Source: Marine group II euryarchaeote REDSEA-S11_B3N4 (GTDB lineage Archaea > Thermoplasmatota > Poseidoniia > Poseidoniales > Thalassarchaeaceae). From it: a DNA stretch of 57,954 bases. Each line of letters starts with the position of its first letter. The first letter of the stretch is position 1. The translations under genes and the position numbers were made by a program. The notes beneath the pieces are model-generated. The model saw nothing but the letters and a program-made list of their open reading frames with translations, was not told where the DNA came from and made no database searches. The stretch lies in NCBI GenBank assembly GCA_001628485.1, contig LURR01000029.1, positions 1 to 57,954 of the forward strand, in the 5' to 3' direction. Shown in pieces: positions 25,638-34,614 of this stretch.

Positions 25638-27407
25638 TCACATTCTCTCTGGGACATTGATGCCCATCATTTCCAACCCCAGTTTCAGTTCTCTGGAGGT
25701 GACTTCACACAGGGCAAGACGTCTCCGAGAAATTGCCTCATCATCCTCCTTGAGTATTCCGCAATTCTCGTAAAAGGAAGCAAAAGATGATGCTATTGAA
25801 TGCAGGTGCTTGCAGAGCTTATGGGGGCTGAAAGTTGAAACTGAGTCATCTAAAATCGAAGGGAATTCCACTAGTCTTCTAGAAAGTAAAATCTCTTCAC
25901 TCCTGAGGTTGCTGAGTTCGCTTTCCATTAGAGATTCGAGGTTCGTTGTAAGGGATTCCCTGTCGCCTCCCCACTTTCTGAAGATACTGGATATTCTGGC
26001 GTATGCGTATTGAAGATATGGAGCAGTATTTCCCTCGAATGATAGCATCTTCTCCCAATCGAAAACGTAATCCTTGGTCCTCTCGGTTGACAGGTCGGCG
26101 TACTTCACAGCGCCGATTCCCACCGCTCGAGCGACTTCTTCCCTTTCCTTGCCTAGTAAATCTGGATTCTTGTCATCAATGGACTGCTTGGCACGCCTTA
26201 TTGCTTCTTCAAGAAGGTCGTGGAGCTTTATCACCTCGCCCTCTCTACTCTTCAGAACCTTGCCGTCAGTATCCAAAACAGATCCGAAGTTTACGTGTAC
26301 TGCTTGGTGATTATGACTCATGAAACCGGCTTTCTTTGCTACTTGGAATACCATCTCGAAATGCTGTTTCTGAGGAGTCCCGACAACATACAGGAATCCA
26401 TCACAGCCCAGTCTCTCAACCCTGTCTATTATGCACGCTAGATCTGAAGTGCTGTAGTTGTAACCACCATCTGCCTTCCTAATTATCATTGGAAGGGGTT
26501 CTCCATCTCGATTAACCCAACCTCCCGGGAAAACGACATCTGCGCCATCGCTCTCCTCGAGGTCTCCGGATTCTTTGAGTCTGTAAACTACCTCTGGTAG
26601 CAGTTCTTGGTAACTGGACTCGCCTCTGATATCGTCGTCGGTAAGCATGACTCCGAGCATTGAGTAAACTTCGTTGAAGTACCTCATTGACTCGTTCACT
26701 AGAATTCGCCACAAACGGAGCGTCTCAGCATCCCCTCCCTGTAGTAGTACTACACGGCTCCTCGAACGATTAGCGAATTCTTCATCCGAGACGAACTTTG
26801 ATCTGGCCTGCTTGTAGAAGGAATCCAGGTCCCCCACTCCTAATTCGTTTGCAGCGCGGTCTTCTCCCAAATCTAGGAGATGCTCGATCAGCATGCCGAA
26901 TGGAGTGCCCCAGTCACCTACGTGATTCTCTCTAATGACGGTGTGCCCCTTGAATTCCAGCATCCTTACAATCGTGTCTCCGATAACAGTTGATCTAAGG
27001 TGTCCCACATGCATCTCTTTGGCGACATTCGGAGCAGAGTAGTCCACGACGAAGGTTTTCTTCTGGTCAACGCTAACTCCGAGCCTAGGATCCGCAAGTA
27101 GTATCGATATTCGATTCGACAGCCATTCTGGTTTGGCTGTAATATTAACAAAGCCGCTCATAGAAGAAACGATAGCGAATGATTGCAAATCAGACGCGAC
27201 GAGTTCGGAAATCTGTATGGCTATTTCCTGAGGTGACTTTTTCAGAATTCCAGCTAGAGAGTGGCACGGAAAAGCCACATCCCCATGATCCTCAACAGTC
27301 GCCTTTCCTAGAAGGGGGAGCCATGTTGATTCGGGAACCTCCAATGAATTCATGGCATTGGAGAATATGGGTTTTAATTGGTTAATCAATTCCTCAATCC
27401 GAACCAC
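25638..27407 (-). CDS. argS: Arginyl-tRNA synthetase
   Basis: A 589-residue class I synthetase. An Add-1-like N-terminal domain is followed by DYSAPNVAKEMHVGHLRST with the HIGH-equivalent HVGH at 133-136, then ENHVGDWGTPFGML, and a C-terminal DALR anticodon-binding domain with YAYARISSIFRK. It charges tRNA-Arg. Its ATG lies two bases after the aRF1 stop, so argS and the aRF1 gene form a translation operon. Confidence 0.96.
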   Translation of the reverse strand: MVRIEELINQLKPIFSNAMNSLEVPESTWLPLLGKATVEDHGDVAFPCHSLAGILKKSPQEIAIQISELVASDLQSFAIVSSMSGFVNITAKPEWLSNRISILLADPRLGVSVDQKKTFVVDYSAPNVAKEMHVGHLRSTVIGDTIVRMLEFKGHTVIRENHVGDWGTPFGMLIEHLLDLGEDRAANELGVGDLDSFYKQARSKFVSDEEFANRSRSRVVLLQGGDAETLRLWRILVNESMRYFNEVYSMLGVMLTDDDIRGESSYQELLPEVVYRLKESGDLEESDGADVVFPGGWVNRDGEPLPMIIRKADGGYNYSTSDLACIIDRVERLGCDGFLYVVGTPQKQHFEMVFQVAKKAGFMSHNHQAVHVNFGSVLDTDGKVLKSREGEVIKLHDLLEEAIRRAKQSIDDKNPDLLGKEREEVARAVGIGAVKYADLSTERTKDYVFDWEKMLSFEGNTAPYLQYAYARISSIFRKWGGDRESLTTNLESLMESELSNLRSEEILLSRRLVEFPSILDDSVSTFSPHKLCKHLHSIASSFASFYENCGILKEDDEAISRRRLALCEVTSRELKLGLEMMGINVPERM

Positions 27408-27408
27408 C

Positions 27409-28656
27409 TCACGATATTGCGTACCTCAGAAGTGCCGCTATGCCTCCAAAAGCAGTGTTCAGAGTAGCCCCCTCTTCGGTATCGAGAGAAATTATTCGCA
27501 CCTTTGCCGAGGTGTGACCGGCCAAAACAGTCAGTTCATCTATCAATTCCATCGAATTTTCATCGTCTTCGAAGACTTTGTTTGACCCGCACTCCGGGCA
27601 ATTCGGTGGTGCAGAGGATTTGTCATGTGATGTTTTCCAAGTATTCTTGCACTCTTTGCAAATCCATTGTACCCTTCTTTTTGTTACTGCCTCTGAAATC
27701 AAAAGAGTCTCTACTGCTCCTTGGTCTAGTGCTGAACGGATCATCACTTCCCCATACGTTGCCTTTGGATTTGCCTGCATCACCTCTTGGAGGAACCTAT
27801 CAACTATAGTTCTCTCAACATCTAACTCTATCTGATCCATTGTAGATCCGGCGCGTTGGACCAATTCCCTCAATCCGCTTTCGTTGGAGTAACCTACGTC
27901 GAAGAAGGGCTCTGCAATGAGTTTCTTTATTTCGTGGTGGAAATAGTCATTCTTCACTACGAAGTCCTTCGTTGCTCCAGGGCCACCAATGATTATTCCC
28001 TTCAGGTCATTCACCATCGGAAGCCAGTAATTGCATGCTCTCTCTGTGGCTTTCTTGAAGAAGTTATGAGCGGCTTCTTCGATGAGACGCTCGAATCTCT
28101 GAGCAGACTGGCCCCCTCTCCCGTGTTTTGAGGGGACCAAGGAGGTGATGTGCTCCTGGAAATGCAGCCTTTTCCCGGATGCCAGTCCATAGGCGGCCTC
28201 GGACCTGTCAATTACGAACAACCCGTAAGAAGTTCGATCGATTAGCATCTCTTCTAACTGGCTGATCTCGAAGGTTGAGTCGCATCTGTATCTGAATGAT
28301 GAAAATGGCTCAGGCGGATTGTCGATTACTGTTGATGTCAATCTTGTCTTGTTATTTCCCACGATGACGTGTCCAACGAAAATGGCGATTCCCCCTTCTC
28401 CCGGAGTCTTGTACCTGTTGAGCGATGAAATGGCTGATTCCAAGGCGTCCGTAACATGTTTCTTTGTTGATTTTGACTTGATATTAGCAGCCTGGCCCAT
28501 CTCGTTTCCCAGTTGATGCCGAACATCGCTAATCATCTTCTCAGGAGGGATGACTACCGTGACTAGTTCTGTCCCCATGCCTTTCATCTCAGACAGTTCC
28601 TTGAGGCTCTTCTTTAGCCTTAGTCGGCGCTGCTGAAGTTCCAAATCCTCGGACAT
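27409..28656 (-). CDS. prf1: Archaeal peptide chain release factor 1 (aRF1)
   Basis: A 415-residue class I release factor of the eRF1/aRF1 family. The stop-codon recognition motif NIKS is at 58-61 and the peptidyl-hydrolysis GGQ at 181-183 (HGRGGQSAQRFERL). A C-terminal four-cysteine zinc site (CKEC, CPEC) is present as in many euryarchaeal aRF1s. It recognises all three stop codons and releases the peptide. The minus strand shows a purine-rich GGAGGAGGAG just before the ATG, which could act as a ribosome-binding site. Confidence 0.97.
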   Translation of the reverse strand: MSEDLELQQRRLRLKKSLKELSEMKGMGTELVTVVIPPEKMISDVRHQLGNEMGQAANIKSKSTKKHVTDALESAISSLNRYKTPGEGGIAIFVGHVIVGNNKTRLTSTVIDNPPEPFSSFRYRCDSTFEISQLEEMLIDRTSYGLFVIDRSEAAYGLASGKRLHFQEHITSLVPSKHGRGGQSAQRFERLIEEAAHNFFKKATERACNYWLPMVNDLKGIIIGGPGATKDFVVKNDYFHHEIKKLIAEPFFDVGYSNESGLRELVQRAGSTMDQIELDVERTIVDRFLQEVMQANPKATYGEVMIRSALDQGAVETLLISEAVTKRRVQWICKECKNTWKTSHDKSSAPPNCPECGSNKVFEDDENSMELIDELTVLAGHTSAKVRIISLDTEEGATLNTAFGGIAALLRYAIS

Positions 28657-28667
28657 GCTCCTCCTCC
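28657..28667 (-). promoter_or_regulatory. Purine-rich ribosome-binding-site-like sequence before aRF1
   Basis: The minus strand reads GGAGGAGGAGC immediately before the ATG at 28656. The GGAGG core can pair with the 3' end of 16S rRNA. Such motifs are uncommon before other lead genes here, most of which show a TATA-like box at leaderless spacing instead. Confidence 0.4.
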
Positions 28668-28752
28668 GTGTTCAGCCACGAAGGCCGGCATTTCAACCCT
28701 TCAGCGCTTCAAGAGCATACGTATTGAAAGGCAAGGGGCCAACCAATGGACG

Positions 28753-29454
28753 ATGACGACGGTTGTTGTTGCTCTTGGCGGGAGCCTTTTGAGACCGGAA
28801 GTGGAGGAGCGTCACAAATGGCTGGAAGATATGGTCGGAGTGGTGAAGAATAGCGTAAGGTCCGGCGTTAAACTAGCATTAGTAGTTGGAGGGGGGGCTC
28901 CTGCACGGGAAGGCATAGATTTGGCCAGACCGGTAATCCACGACTTATCTCATCTTGATAGAATAGGAATTGCAGCTACCAGGCTGAATGCAACAATAGT
29001 CAGAGAAGCCATTGCAGAAGGAGGAGTCGAGGTTTCAGAGAATATTCCGAAAAGCATCGATGAGGCAGTTGATGAATTGTCAGATTTCCCAGTAGTTGTA
29101 ATGGGGGGGACGGTTCCAGGCCATACCACTGACGCAGTAGCAATCAGATTGGCAGTACAATTCGAAGCCGACAAGTGCATAATTGCAACGAATGTTGCGA
29201 AGGTTCACTCTGAAGACCCAAGGGAGAATCCGGGTGCAGAGTCCTTTGACAGGTTGACTCTGGATGAATTACAACAAATCGTAGGTCCGCCTAATCATTC
29301 AGATGCGGGTTCTTCGAAGGTTGTTGACCCCGTTGGAGTTGGGGAGGCTAGGGAAAATGGACTCCCCCTAGATGTCCTCGATGGTAGGGACCCTCGAAGA
29401 ATATCCTCCTCGATAAATGGGGAAGATTTCGAAGGAACGATGGTGACCCCATAA
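28753..29454 (+). CDS. pyrH: Uridylate kinase (archaeal UMP kinase)
   Basis: A 233-residue amino-acid-kinase-fold protein. VVVALGGSLL, LVVGGGAPAREG, GIAATRLNA, MGGTVPGHTTDAVA, and ATNVAKVHSEDPRENPGA follow the archaeal UMPK order. It phosphorylates UMP to UDP. A TATT-containing box about 27 nt upstream of the ATG suggests it starts a transcript, divergent from aRF1. Its TAA overlaps the ATG of the next gene (TAATG). Confidence 0.92.
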   Translation: MTTVVVALGGSLLRPEVEERHKWLEDMVGVVKNSVRSGVKLALVVGGGAPAREGIDLARPVIHDLSHLDRIGIAATRLNATIVREAIAEGGVEVSENIPKSIDEAVDELSDFPVVVMGGTVPGHTTDAVAIRLAVQFEADKCIIATNVAKVHSEDPRENPGAESFDRLTLDELQQIVGPPNHSDAGSSKVVDPVGVGEARENGLPLDVLDGRDPRRISSSINGEDFEGTMVTP

Positions 29455-29762
29455 TGGCCAGTAGAAAGGATACGATACTGAAAGCCGCACAGAGGACGGC
29501 GAAACAGGCTCATTCTGCTGCAACCCAGAGGAGGAAAAAGCCATCATCCAGAGTCAACGTGGATCCACACAGACATTGCTCGGTTTGCTGGAAACCAATT
29601 TCTCTGGAAAGCGACCCCCCTATCTGTGGAGATGGTGACTGCGTTAGGATGTATGAAAGGAGGGAGAAGTCGAGGAAGCGTTTCTCTTTCATCATGTATC
29701 TCGGTATTGCTGTTTTCGTAGGAATGCTAGTAGTTCAGATATACATGGGGGCATCAGGTTGA
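29454..29762 (+). CDS. Small zinc-ribbon membrane protein (DUF2116-like)
   Basis: A 102-residue protein. A basic N-terminus (~35 residues) is followed by a treble-clef-like zinc site HRHCSVCWKPI...CGDGDC, a basic stretch (ERREKSRKR) and a C-terminal TM helix (IMYLGIAVFVGMLVVQIYMG). This arrangement matches archaeal DUF2116-type proteins of unknown function. Start codon overlaps the pyrH stop, so it is probably translated from the same mRNA. Confidence 0.8.
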   Translation: MASRKDTILKAAQRTAKQAHSAATQRRKKPSSRVNVDPHRHCSVCWKPISLESDPPICGDGDCVRMYERREKSRKRFSFIMYLGIAVFVGMLVVQIYMGASG

Positions 29763-29790
29763 ACAGTGGGGATTTGGGAGTGAAGTTGCT

Positions 29791-30375
29791 ATGATGGTCA
29801 GAATCCTCTCTCTGCTGCCAATGTTGTGTGGATTGCTGTGCGCCTTGATTGTAATTCTGAGTCTGTTTGGATACCAAGCTCCAACTACAAGTAGCGAGGC
29901 CCCAATCGTTCCATGCCCCGACGGAGATGAGGGGTGCAATGTGGCGATGAATCTGGAAGATATGGAAGTCCCAACGGCATTCGCCCTACTTGATATTACA
30001 TTGGAGATAGAATGGAAAGAGCCTGAAAGAGGGTGGTTGGGAGTGGTAGACGCATCTGCGGCCGAAGAATGTCCTCCTGATTCGTCCACACGACTTACCA
30101 CCTGTACAGAGGAGGAGATAACGAAGTATCTCATAGTAGGAGGACCAGATAATGATGGTTTGATGACATTCAGGCTGGAACCCGGTGAATACAGATTCGT
30201 GACGGGAGGATACGAGGGGTCTGGACTCTCCATGCAGGATGTGGACATGGACGCGAGTATCCACTTGGACAATTACGTCGAGATAGTTCTCGCCGCGACC
30301 TCTGCCCTTCTATTATTGGGGGCTGGGGAGATGGCTTTTCCCGTTCGAAACCTAATCAATCGCTTTAGGCGCTAA
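29791..30375 (+). CDS. Hypothetical two-TM membrane protein
   Basis: A 194-residue protein. An N-terminal TM/signal helix (LPMLCGLLCALIVILSLFG) precedes an extracellular domain of ~115 residues with four cysteines, then a C-terminal TM helix (VEIVLAATSALLLLGAGEM) and a short basic tail. No recognised domain. It sits 28 bp after the zinc-ribbon gene on the same strand. Function unknown. Confidence 0.7.
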   Translation: MMVRILSLLPMLCGLLCALIVILSLFGYQAPTTSSEAPIVPCPDGDEGCNVAMNLEDMEVPTAFALLDITLEIEWKEPERGWLGVVDASAAEECPPDSSTRLTTCTEEEITKYLIVGGPDNDGLMTFRLEPGEYRFVTGGYEGSGLSMQDVDMDASIHLDNYVEIVLAATSALLLLGAGEMAFPVRNLINRFRR

Positions 30376-30426
30376 GTGTAAGCCATACTCAGTATCGTTG
30401 AATAACCCCTTCGGATTGGCGGGAAC

Positions 30427-30543
30427 ATGCGCGTGACCAAGTGCCCAAATTGCGGTTCAGAGGTAGACGTCTCCGGGATATCCGCCTCATACGGAGGTCA
30501 CAACTTCTATTGCGTAATCTGCGGCCATTCATGGCACGTCTAG
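30427..30543 (+). CDS. 38-residue zinc-ribbon microprotein
   Basis: ATG at 30427 to TAG at 30541-30543 gives a 38-residue product too short for normal gene filters. It holds a CPNC and a CVIC pair separated by 19 residues, plus GHSWHV at the end, a clear zinc-ribbon layout. The 3' end overlaps the convergent GTPase gene by 15 bp. A nucleic-acid or protein-binding role is possible; nothing more can be said. The spacing of the knuckles argues against chance. Confidence 0.65.
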   Translation: MRVTKCPNCGSEVDVSGISASYGGHNFYCVICGHSWHV

Positions 30544-31590
30544 GTCGAAGTCCTCTCTTGCTTCATCCTCTCTAGGCCAGTTCTCGGGAAGTTTGAGTGG
30601 GTCTTCCACCCTGTCCGCATCGATAATTTCAATCAGGTCAGAACGCAGGTCCTCAAGCCCATGCCCTGTTACTGAACTAATCCTATGGTCATCTGCAGAG
30701 TTTTCTTCTTCGGTTATATCGGACTTGGATGAAACTAGTAGGACTCTCCTATCGGAGAGAAGACCTCTCACCTCCATCAGGAGTCTCTCCTGCTCTGAAA
30801 TAGGAGTTGTAGACTCTGATGATCTGTCTATCAGGAAGAGAAGCACATCGCCTAGGTGCTCTAGGGCCGCAATGGCCTGCATCTCAATTTGGTTTCTCTC
30901 ATCCATTGGCCGGTCCAGAAGTCCCGGAGTATCCACCATCTGGTATACCCTCCTCCGATGCGTGAAGTGACCCACGTGCAATTGCTTGGTGGTGAATGGG
31001 TAAGACGCAACTTGTGGCTCTCCGCTGGATAGTGCCCCTATAAGTGCAGATTTTCCAACATTGGGAGAGCCAGCTACCACGATACAAGGTTCGCTTGGAT
31101 CGATTGAGGGTAGTTTTCTCAGGATATTTCTGGCATCTCCTAGCCAAATGATCTGGGGAGAAATCTGATCAATTACTGAGGAAAGTCTCCCGTATGCGTG
31201 TCTCCTTGCCTTGTGAAAACCATCAATGTCCCTCAATCTAAGAATCTTCGCCTGAGCCTCTCCAGAAATTCTCTGAGACCTCTCTGCAGCCCATTGTAGG
31301 GAAGCCAGATTTCTCTTGTAGTCATCACATCCTACTGCTGCGTCCACAAGAGATCGGTCGAATTCTGTCAGTGCATTCAAGCTAGGCCACCTATCAACGT
31401 ACGAGTTCAGAGTCTTGGTCGCCACGTCGCATGCAGACTGAACCATTCGGTTCATCTGCTTCCTAACTCTGTGGTATTTGTCTGGATCCTCGACCAAATC
31501 CGCCTGACTGCTCGCCCTTCCGAATGCTTTGTCAAGAATTTCTTGAGGATAGAGCACGGTCGGAATTGACCTCCATTCAACCGATGCCAT
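30529..31590 (-). CDS. NOG1-type GTPase
   Basis: About 353 residues from the ATG at 31590 (MASVEWRSIPTVL); the open frame continues to 31785 but would overlap the next gene. An N-terminal helical NOG1N-like region carries RSQRISGEAQ-type helices, followed by the G domain: G1 GSPNVGKSALI, G2/G3 with SYPFTTKQL and DTPGLLDRP, G4-like SKSD. NOG1 proteins act in large ribosomal subunit assembly. The archaeal type is shorter than the eukaryotic one, as here. A TATA-like AATATCG lies ~27 nt before this start, supporting it. Confidence 0.85.
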   Translation of the reverse strand: MASVEWRSIPTVLYPQEILDKAFGRASSQADLVEDPDKYHRVRKQMNRMVQSACDVATKTLNSYVDRWPSLNALTEFDRSLVDAAVGCDDYKRNLASLQWAAERSQRISGEAQAKILRLRDIDGFHKARRHAYGRLSSVIDQISPQIIWLGDARNILRKLPSIDPSEPCIVVAGSPNVGKSALIGALSSGEPQVASYPFTTKQLHVGHFTHRRRVYQMVDTPGLLDRPMDERNQIEMQAIAALEHLGDVLLFLIDRSSESTTPISEQERLLMEVRGLLSDRRVLLVSSKSDITEEENSADDHRISSVTGHGLEDLRSDLIEIIDADRVEDPLKLPENWPREDEAREDFDLDVP

Positions 31591-31706
31591 GGCACTGCCT
31601 CCGTCGACTCCGCCACGATATTGCACTTCAATCATTAGCAAAGTTGGAGAGAAATAGAAAATGTTGTGACCCGCTTGTTTTTCTATGACCTCCGAAACGT
31701 AGGCAC

Positions 31707-32159
31707 ATGTCGGACGCAACGGGCGGAGGTGACGATGGCACCCTGCCACAGTGGGCCAGGAGTTTCTTCGAGGAATATGGTTCACCGGATCTTGGTGAGT
31801 TGGGCGATGTTTTTCATGGTCCTCTCCTAGACAGGAAGTACGGCCTAAGGAAAGATGACCTGGTAGAGATTCTTCTCGATAGTAGGATGCTTCCTGAAGG
31901 AAGGGATCCTTGGATAAAGGGGATGATGGTAGGTGGTAGAAGCTCTTCTATCGATATCTTGGACGAAGACAGAGGTTTCAGGTCTATATCACGAGATGCA
32001 ATCGTGGAGGTAAGGCTAGTTACCCATCTCAGGAAGTCGTACATAGAGGATGAAGAGTTATTAAAGTTCGAGAAGGAAGACATGAAGAGAAGGTCCGAGG
32101 TTCACGAGATGGCGGAGAAAACCAGTGAGGGGCACGGAAACAATCTGTCTTGGGGGTGA
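31707..32159 (+). CDS. Conserved-looking hypothetical protein
   Basis: A 150-residue, acidic, soluble protein. Mid-part RKDDLVEILL and GMMVGGRSSSIDILD may form a small beta domain, followed by a charged C-terminal helix (KFEKEDMKRRSEVHEMAEK). No known motif, TM or signal. The gene starts divergently from the GTPase and runs into the pterin dehydratase 4 bp later. Codon use looks like that of its neighbours. Function unknown. Confidence 0.65.
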   Translation: MSDATGGGDDGTLPQWARSFFEEYGSPDLGELGDVFHGPLLDRKYGLRKDDLVEILLDSRMLPEGRDPWIKGMMVGGRSSSIDILDEDRGFRSISRDAIVEVRLVTHLRKSYIEDEELLKFEKEDMKRRSEVHEMAEKTSEGHGNNLSWG

Positions 32160-32163
32160 GTTT

Positions 32164-32496
32164 TTGGATAATTTATCAGATATGGAGTGTGTTCCCTGTA
32201 AAGGCGGAGTTCCGCCTCTAAGTGAGGAGGAGTCGAGTGCTTTCCTATCTCAGATTCATGATGATTGGGAGGTGGTGGAGAACCATCACCTTACTCGTAC
32301 ATGGTCATTCTCAGACTTCGCGTCGGCTCTGGAATTTACCAATCAGTTGGGAGAGGTATGTGAGCAGCAGAATCATCATGCTGACTTCGAATTAGGATGG
32401 GGGAGGGTTGTTTCGGTTATCTACACCCACAAGATTGACGCCCTCACTGAGTCTGACTTTGTGCTGGCGGCCAAGTTTGACACCATCCAACGGTGA
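32164..32496 (+). CDS. Pterin-4a-carbinolamine dehydratase (PCD/DCoH family)
   Basis: About 110 residues. CVPCKGGVPPLSEEE at the start, then the PCD core with the His pair in QQNHHADFELGW and the trailing THKIDALTESDF. PCDs dehydrate 4a-hydroxytetrahydropterins for cofactor recycling; some family members are instead tied to molybdenum cofactor metabolism. A TTG at 32164 gives the family-like N-terminus and follows the previous stop by 4 bp; ATG 32182 is the alternative. With FolB, the PTR1-like SDR and FolP it is one of four pterin-related genes in this window. Confidence 0.87.
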   Translation: MDNLSDMECVPCKGGVPPLSEEESSAFLSQIHDDWEVVENHHLTRTWSFSDFASALEFTNQLGEVCEQQNHHADFELGWGRVVSVIYTHKIDALTESDFVLAAKFDTIQR

Positions 32497-33068
32497 GAAG
32501 GATGGGTGGCGTGCAGGAAGCATTGACTTCCAGACGCACAGTTTACAGGTACAAGCGAGAAAAGATTCCTGATCGGACTCTCGAGAGTGCTTTCGAGGCT
32601 GCCAGTAATGCGCCCTGCCACAAGAATACGCATCCATGGAAATTCTACGTAATGGGTGAGAAGACCAGGGGATCACTCATACCTGAGGTCGAGAAGCTGG
32701 CGAAGAAAAAATCGACAGATGGAGAAGAATTAGGGGCCGGAATCTCAAGGGCCATTGACAAGATTATTTCCCCTCCTTTGCTAATATGTGTGACGAGCGC
32801 CAGAAGTCCTCAGGACCCATTCAGGGAAGAAGAAGACTATGCTGCGACGGCATGTGCAATCCAGAACATGACCCTATCACTATGGGGCAATGGGGTCGGC
32901 TCTCAGTGGAGTACAGGAGCAATAACTCGATCCGATGCTGCATATGCGGCAATCGGCGTATCCAGGGAAAAGGAGCGGATTGTTGGATTCATCAAGGCGG
33001 GATATCCAGAGAAAATTCCATCAATTACCAAGAAGGCAGTGGAAGAGATAAGGGCCTATCTGCCTTAG
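32493..33068 (+). CDS. Nitroreductase-family flavoprotein
   Basis: A 191-residue protein. The N-terminal SRRTVYRYKREKIP is the FMN-binding start of nitroreductases, NAPCHKNTHPWKFYV follows, and QNMTLSLWGNGVGSQWSTG is the dimer/FMN region. It reduces an unidentified acceptor with NAD(P)H. A GTG start at 32493 overlaps the PCD stop (GTGA); ATG 32502 is also possible. Genes on both sides are close, suggesting one transcript from 31707 to 34123. Confidence 0.85.
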   Translation: MRRMGGVQEALTSRRTVYRYKREKIPDRTLESAFEAASNAPCHKNTHPWKFYVMGEKTRGSLIPEVEKLAKKKSTDGEELGAGISRAIDKIISPPLLICVTSARSPQDPFREEEDYAATACAIQNMTLSLWGNGVGSQWSTGAITRSDAAYAAIGVSREKERIVGFIKAGYPEKIPSITKKAVEEIRAYLP

Positions 33069-33100
33069 GATGGTTAGAATTTGGAAAAGGGATTGGTAAA

Positions 33101-34123
33101 TTGAAGAAGATAGTATATCCCAGAGCAGGTGGTGTCGAAACCATACAGATAGTAGATGCAGAGGAACCATTGCCCGCGAAGGGAGAGGTTTGCGTGAGAG
33201 TTCACCGTGCGGGAGTGAACTTCGCAGAGCTGATGATGAGGCAGGGCTTGTATGGCTCAAGTCCTGACTACCCTTTCACTCCAGGATACGAAACAGCGGG
33301 TGAGGTGATAGGCTTGGGAGAGGGGGTTGATTCTCTGAACAAGGGAGACCGGGTCCTCGCTATGACTGGATTTGGGGGGTATGCTGAGATGGTCTGTCTG
33401 GATGCAAGAAGAGCAGTAAAGATTCCCGACTCTGTCTCTTTCGACCAGGCGGCGGCTATCCCGGTGACCTACGGAACCTCATATCACATGTTAGTTCATC
33501 TAGGAAGAATGGTCCAGGGAGAGACCGTGCTAATCCACCATGCTGCGGGAGGGGTTGGGACTGCGGTTGCACAAATCTGCAATGCCCTTGGTGCGTCCCT
33601 GGTAATCGGAACTGCATCGGCACCGAAGAGGGATTTCGTTGAGTCGTTAGGAATGAGGTTCGTGGACAGGGAAGAGGAGGATTTCGTTGATGTCTGCAAG
33701 AGCATGACAGAAGGAAAAGGAGTCCATCATGCAATAGACCCTGTAGGTGGCAAACACCTACTCCGATCATACAAGTCGCTAAGGAAGGGAGGCAAGTTGT
33801 ACTACTTCGGGGCGTCAGCTGCGGTGAAGGGCAACAGAAGATCGAGGATTTCTGAGTTCAGGATGTGGTGGGGGATGCCAAGATTCGATCCTCTAAAGCT
33901 GATGTCCTCTAACAAGGCAGTTTTTGGGGTCCACATGGGATTGCTAGAAGACGAGTCAGTTTTCAAGGGCCATCTAGATGATCTGTCGAGGATGCTCAGT
34001 GACGGGGAAATTGATCCTGTGATAGATGGGGTTTGGAGATTCGAGGATGTGGCCGATGCCCAGATGCATATGCATAATAGGAAGAACAAGGGGAAGGTTC
34101 TGCTGGACTTCTCCCCACAGTGA
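33101..34123 (+). CDS. Zinc-independent MDR oxidoreductase (quinone oxidoreductase/VAT1-like)
   Basis: About 340 residues starting from TTG at 33101 (KKIVYPRAGG); the longer frame from 32786 runs through the nitroreductase gene and is spurious. GroES-like half: VRVHRAGVNFAELMMRQGLY; cofactor half: HHAAGGVGTAVAQ nucleotide-binding motif, with no catalytic zinc ligands. The MGLLEDESVF region resembles VAT-1-like quinone oxidoreductases. It probably uses NADPH; substrate unknown. Stop codons of this gene and aIF2-beta on the other strand are directly adjacent. Confidence 0.85.
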   Translation: MKKIVYPRAGGVETIQIVDAEEPLPAKGEVCVRVHRAGVNFAELMMRQGLYGSSPDYPFTPGYETAGEVIGLGEGVDSLNKGDRVLAMTGFGGYAEMVCLDARRAVKIPDSVSFDQAAAIPVTYGTSYHMLVHLGRMVQGETVLIHHAAGGVGTAVAQICNALGASLVIGTASAPKRDFVESLGMRFVDREEEDFVDVCKSMTEGKGVHHAIDPVGGKHLLRSYKSLRKGGKLYYFGASAAVKGNRRSRISEFRMWWGMPRFDPLKLMSSNKAVFGVHMGLLEDESVFKGHLDDLSRMLSDGEIDPVIDGVWRFEDVADAQMHMHNRKNKGKVLLDFSPQ

Positions 34124-34555
34124 CTAAAGTCTGACCGGACGTGTTGCTCCACAGGCTTGGCACTTCAGAAGGGTAGTCCTGTCCTCCCTAACGAACCGAG
34201 TGTCAGGAGCCTTGCATTCACCGCATAGAATGAAGGCCTTCACGTAGGAGACAATCTTCTCCTTGATTCTCTTAGGAGGTACCTTCCCCTTCAGCATGAT
34301 TCTGAATTGCTCTCTGCTACCAGACGTACCAAGTTCGTTAAGCAGATATTGGAAAACATGATTCGCATCCCTGTCCATGGAGTCAACGATCTCGGAGAAA
34401 TTCCTGAGAATGGTCTGGCTACCCTCGATCATGATGTCTGGTTGTGGCATTGTCCACCTAGACCTCTCACTGATGTCCTTGGGGATTCTATCCCTGGCCC
34501 GTTCCAATAGTTCCTCGTAGTCGCGGTTGGTCACGGCTCTGCGAGAATAGTGCAC
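34124..34555 (-). CDS. Translation initiation factor 2 subunit beta (aIF2-beta)
   Basis: A 143-residue protein. DYEELLERARDRIP at the N-terminus, a central alpha/beta domain, and a C-terminal zinc ribbon (CGECK...CQACGA) match archaeal aIF2-beta. It is part of the factor that brings initiator tRNA to the ribosome. The frame starts with GTG at 34555; a GTG at 34534 just before TNRDYEELL would fit the family as well. Confidence 0.93.
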   Translation of the reverse strand: MHYSRRAVTNRDYEELLERARDRIPKDISERSRWTMPQPDIMIEGSQTILRNFSEIVDSMDRDANHVFQYLLNELGTSGSREQFRIMLKGKVPPKRIKEKIVSYVKAFILCGECKAPDTRFVREDRTTLLKCQACGATRPVRL

Positions 34556-34614
34556 CTTTTCACCCCACCGGGAGTTTTGCGAACGGTCAAGGACCTGTTC
34601 TTACTCGGCCTGCC

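Noticed and set aside
32786-33100. N-terminal extension of the MDR oxidoreductase
   Set aside because: It overlaps the nitroreductase in another frame and has no oxidoreductase features before KKIVYPRAGG.
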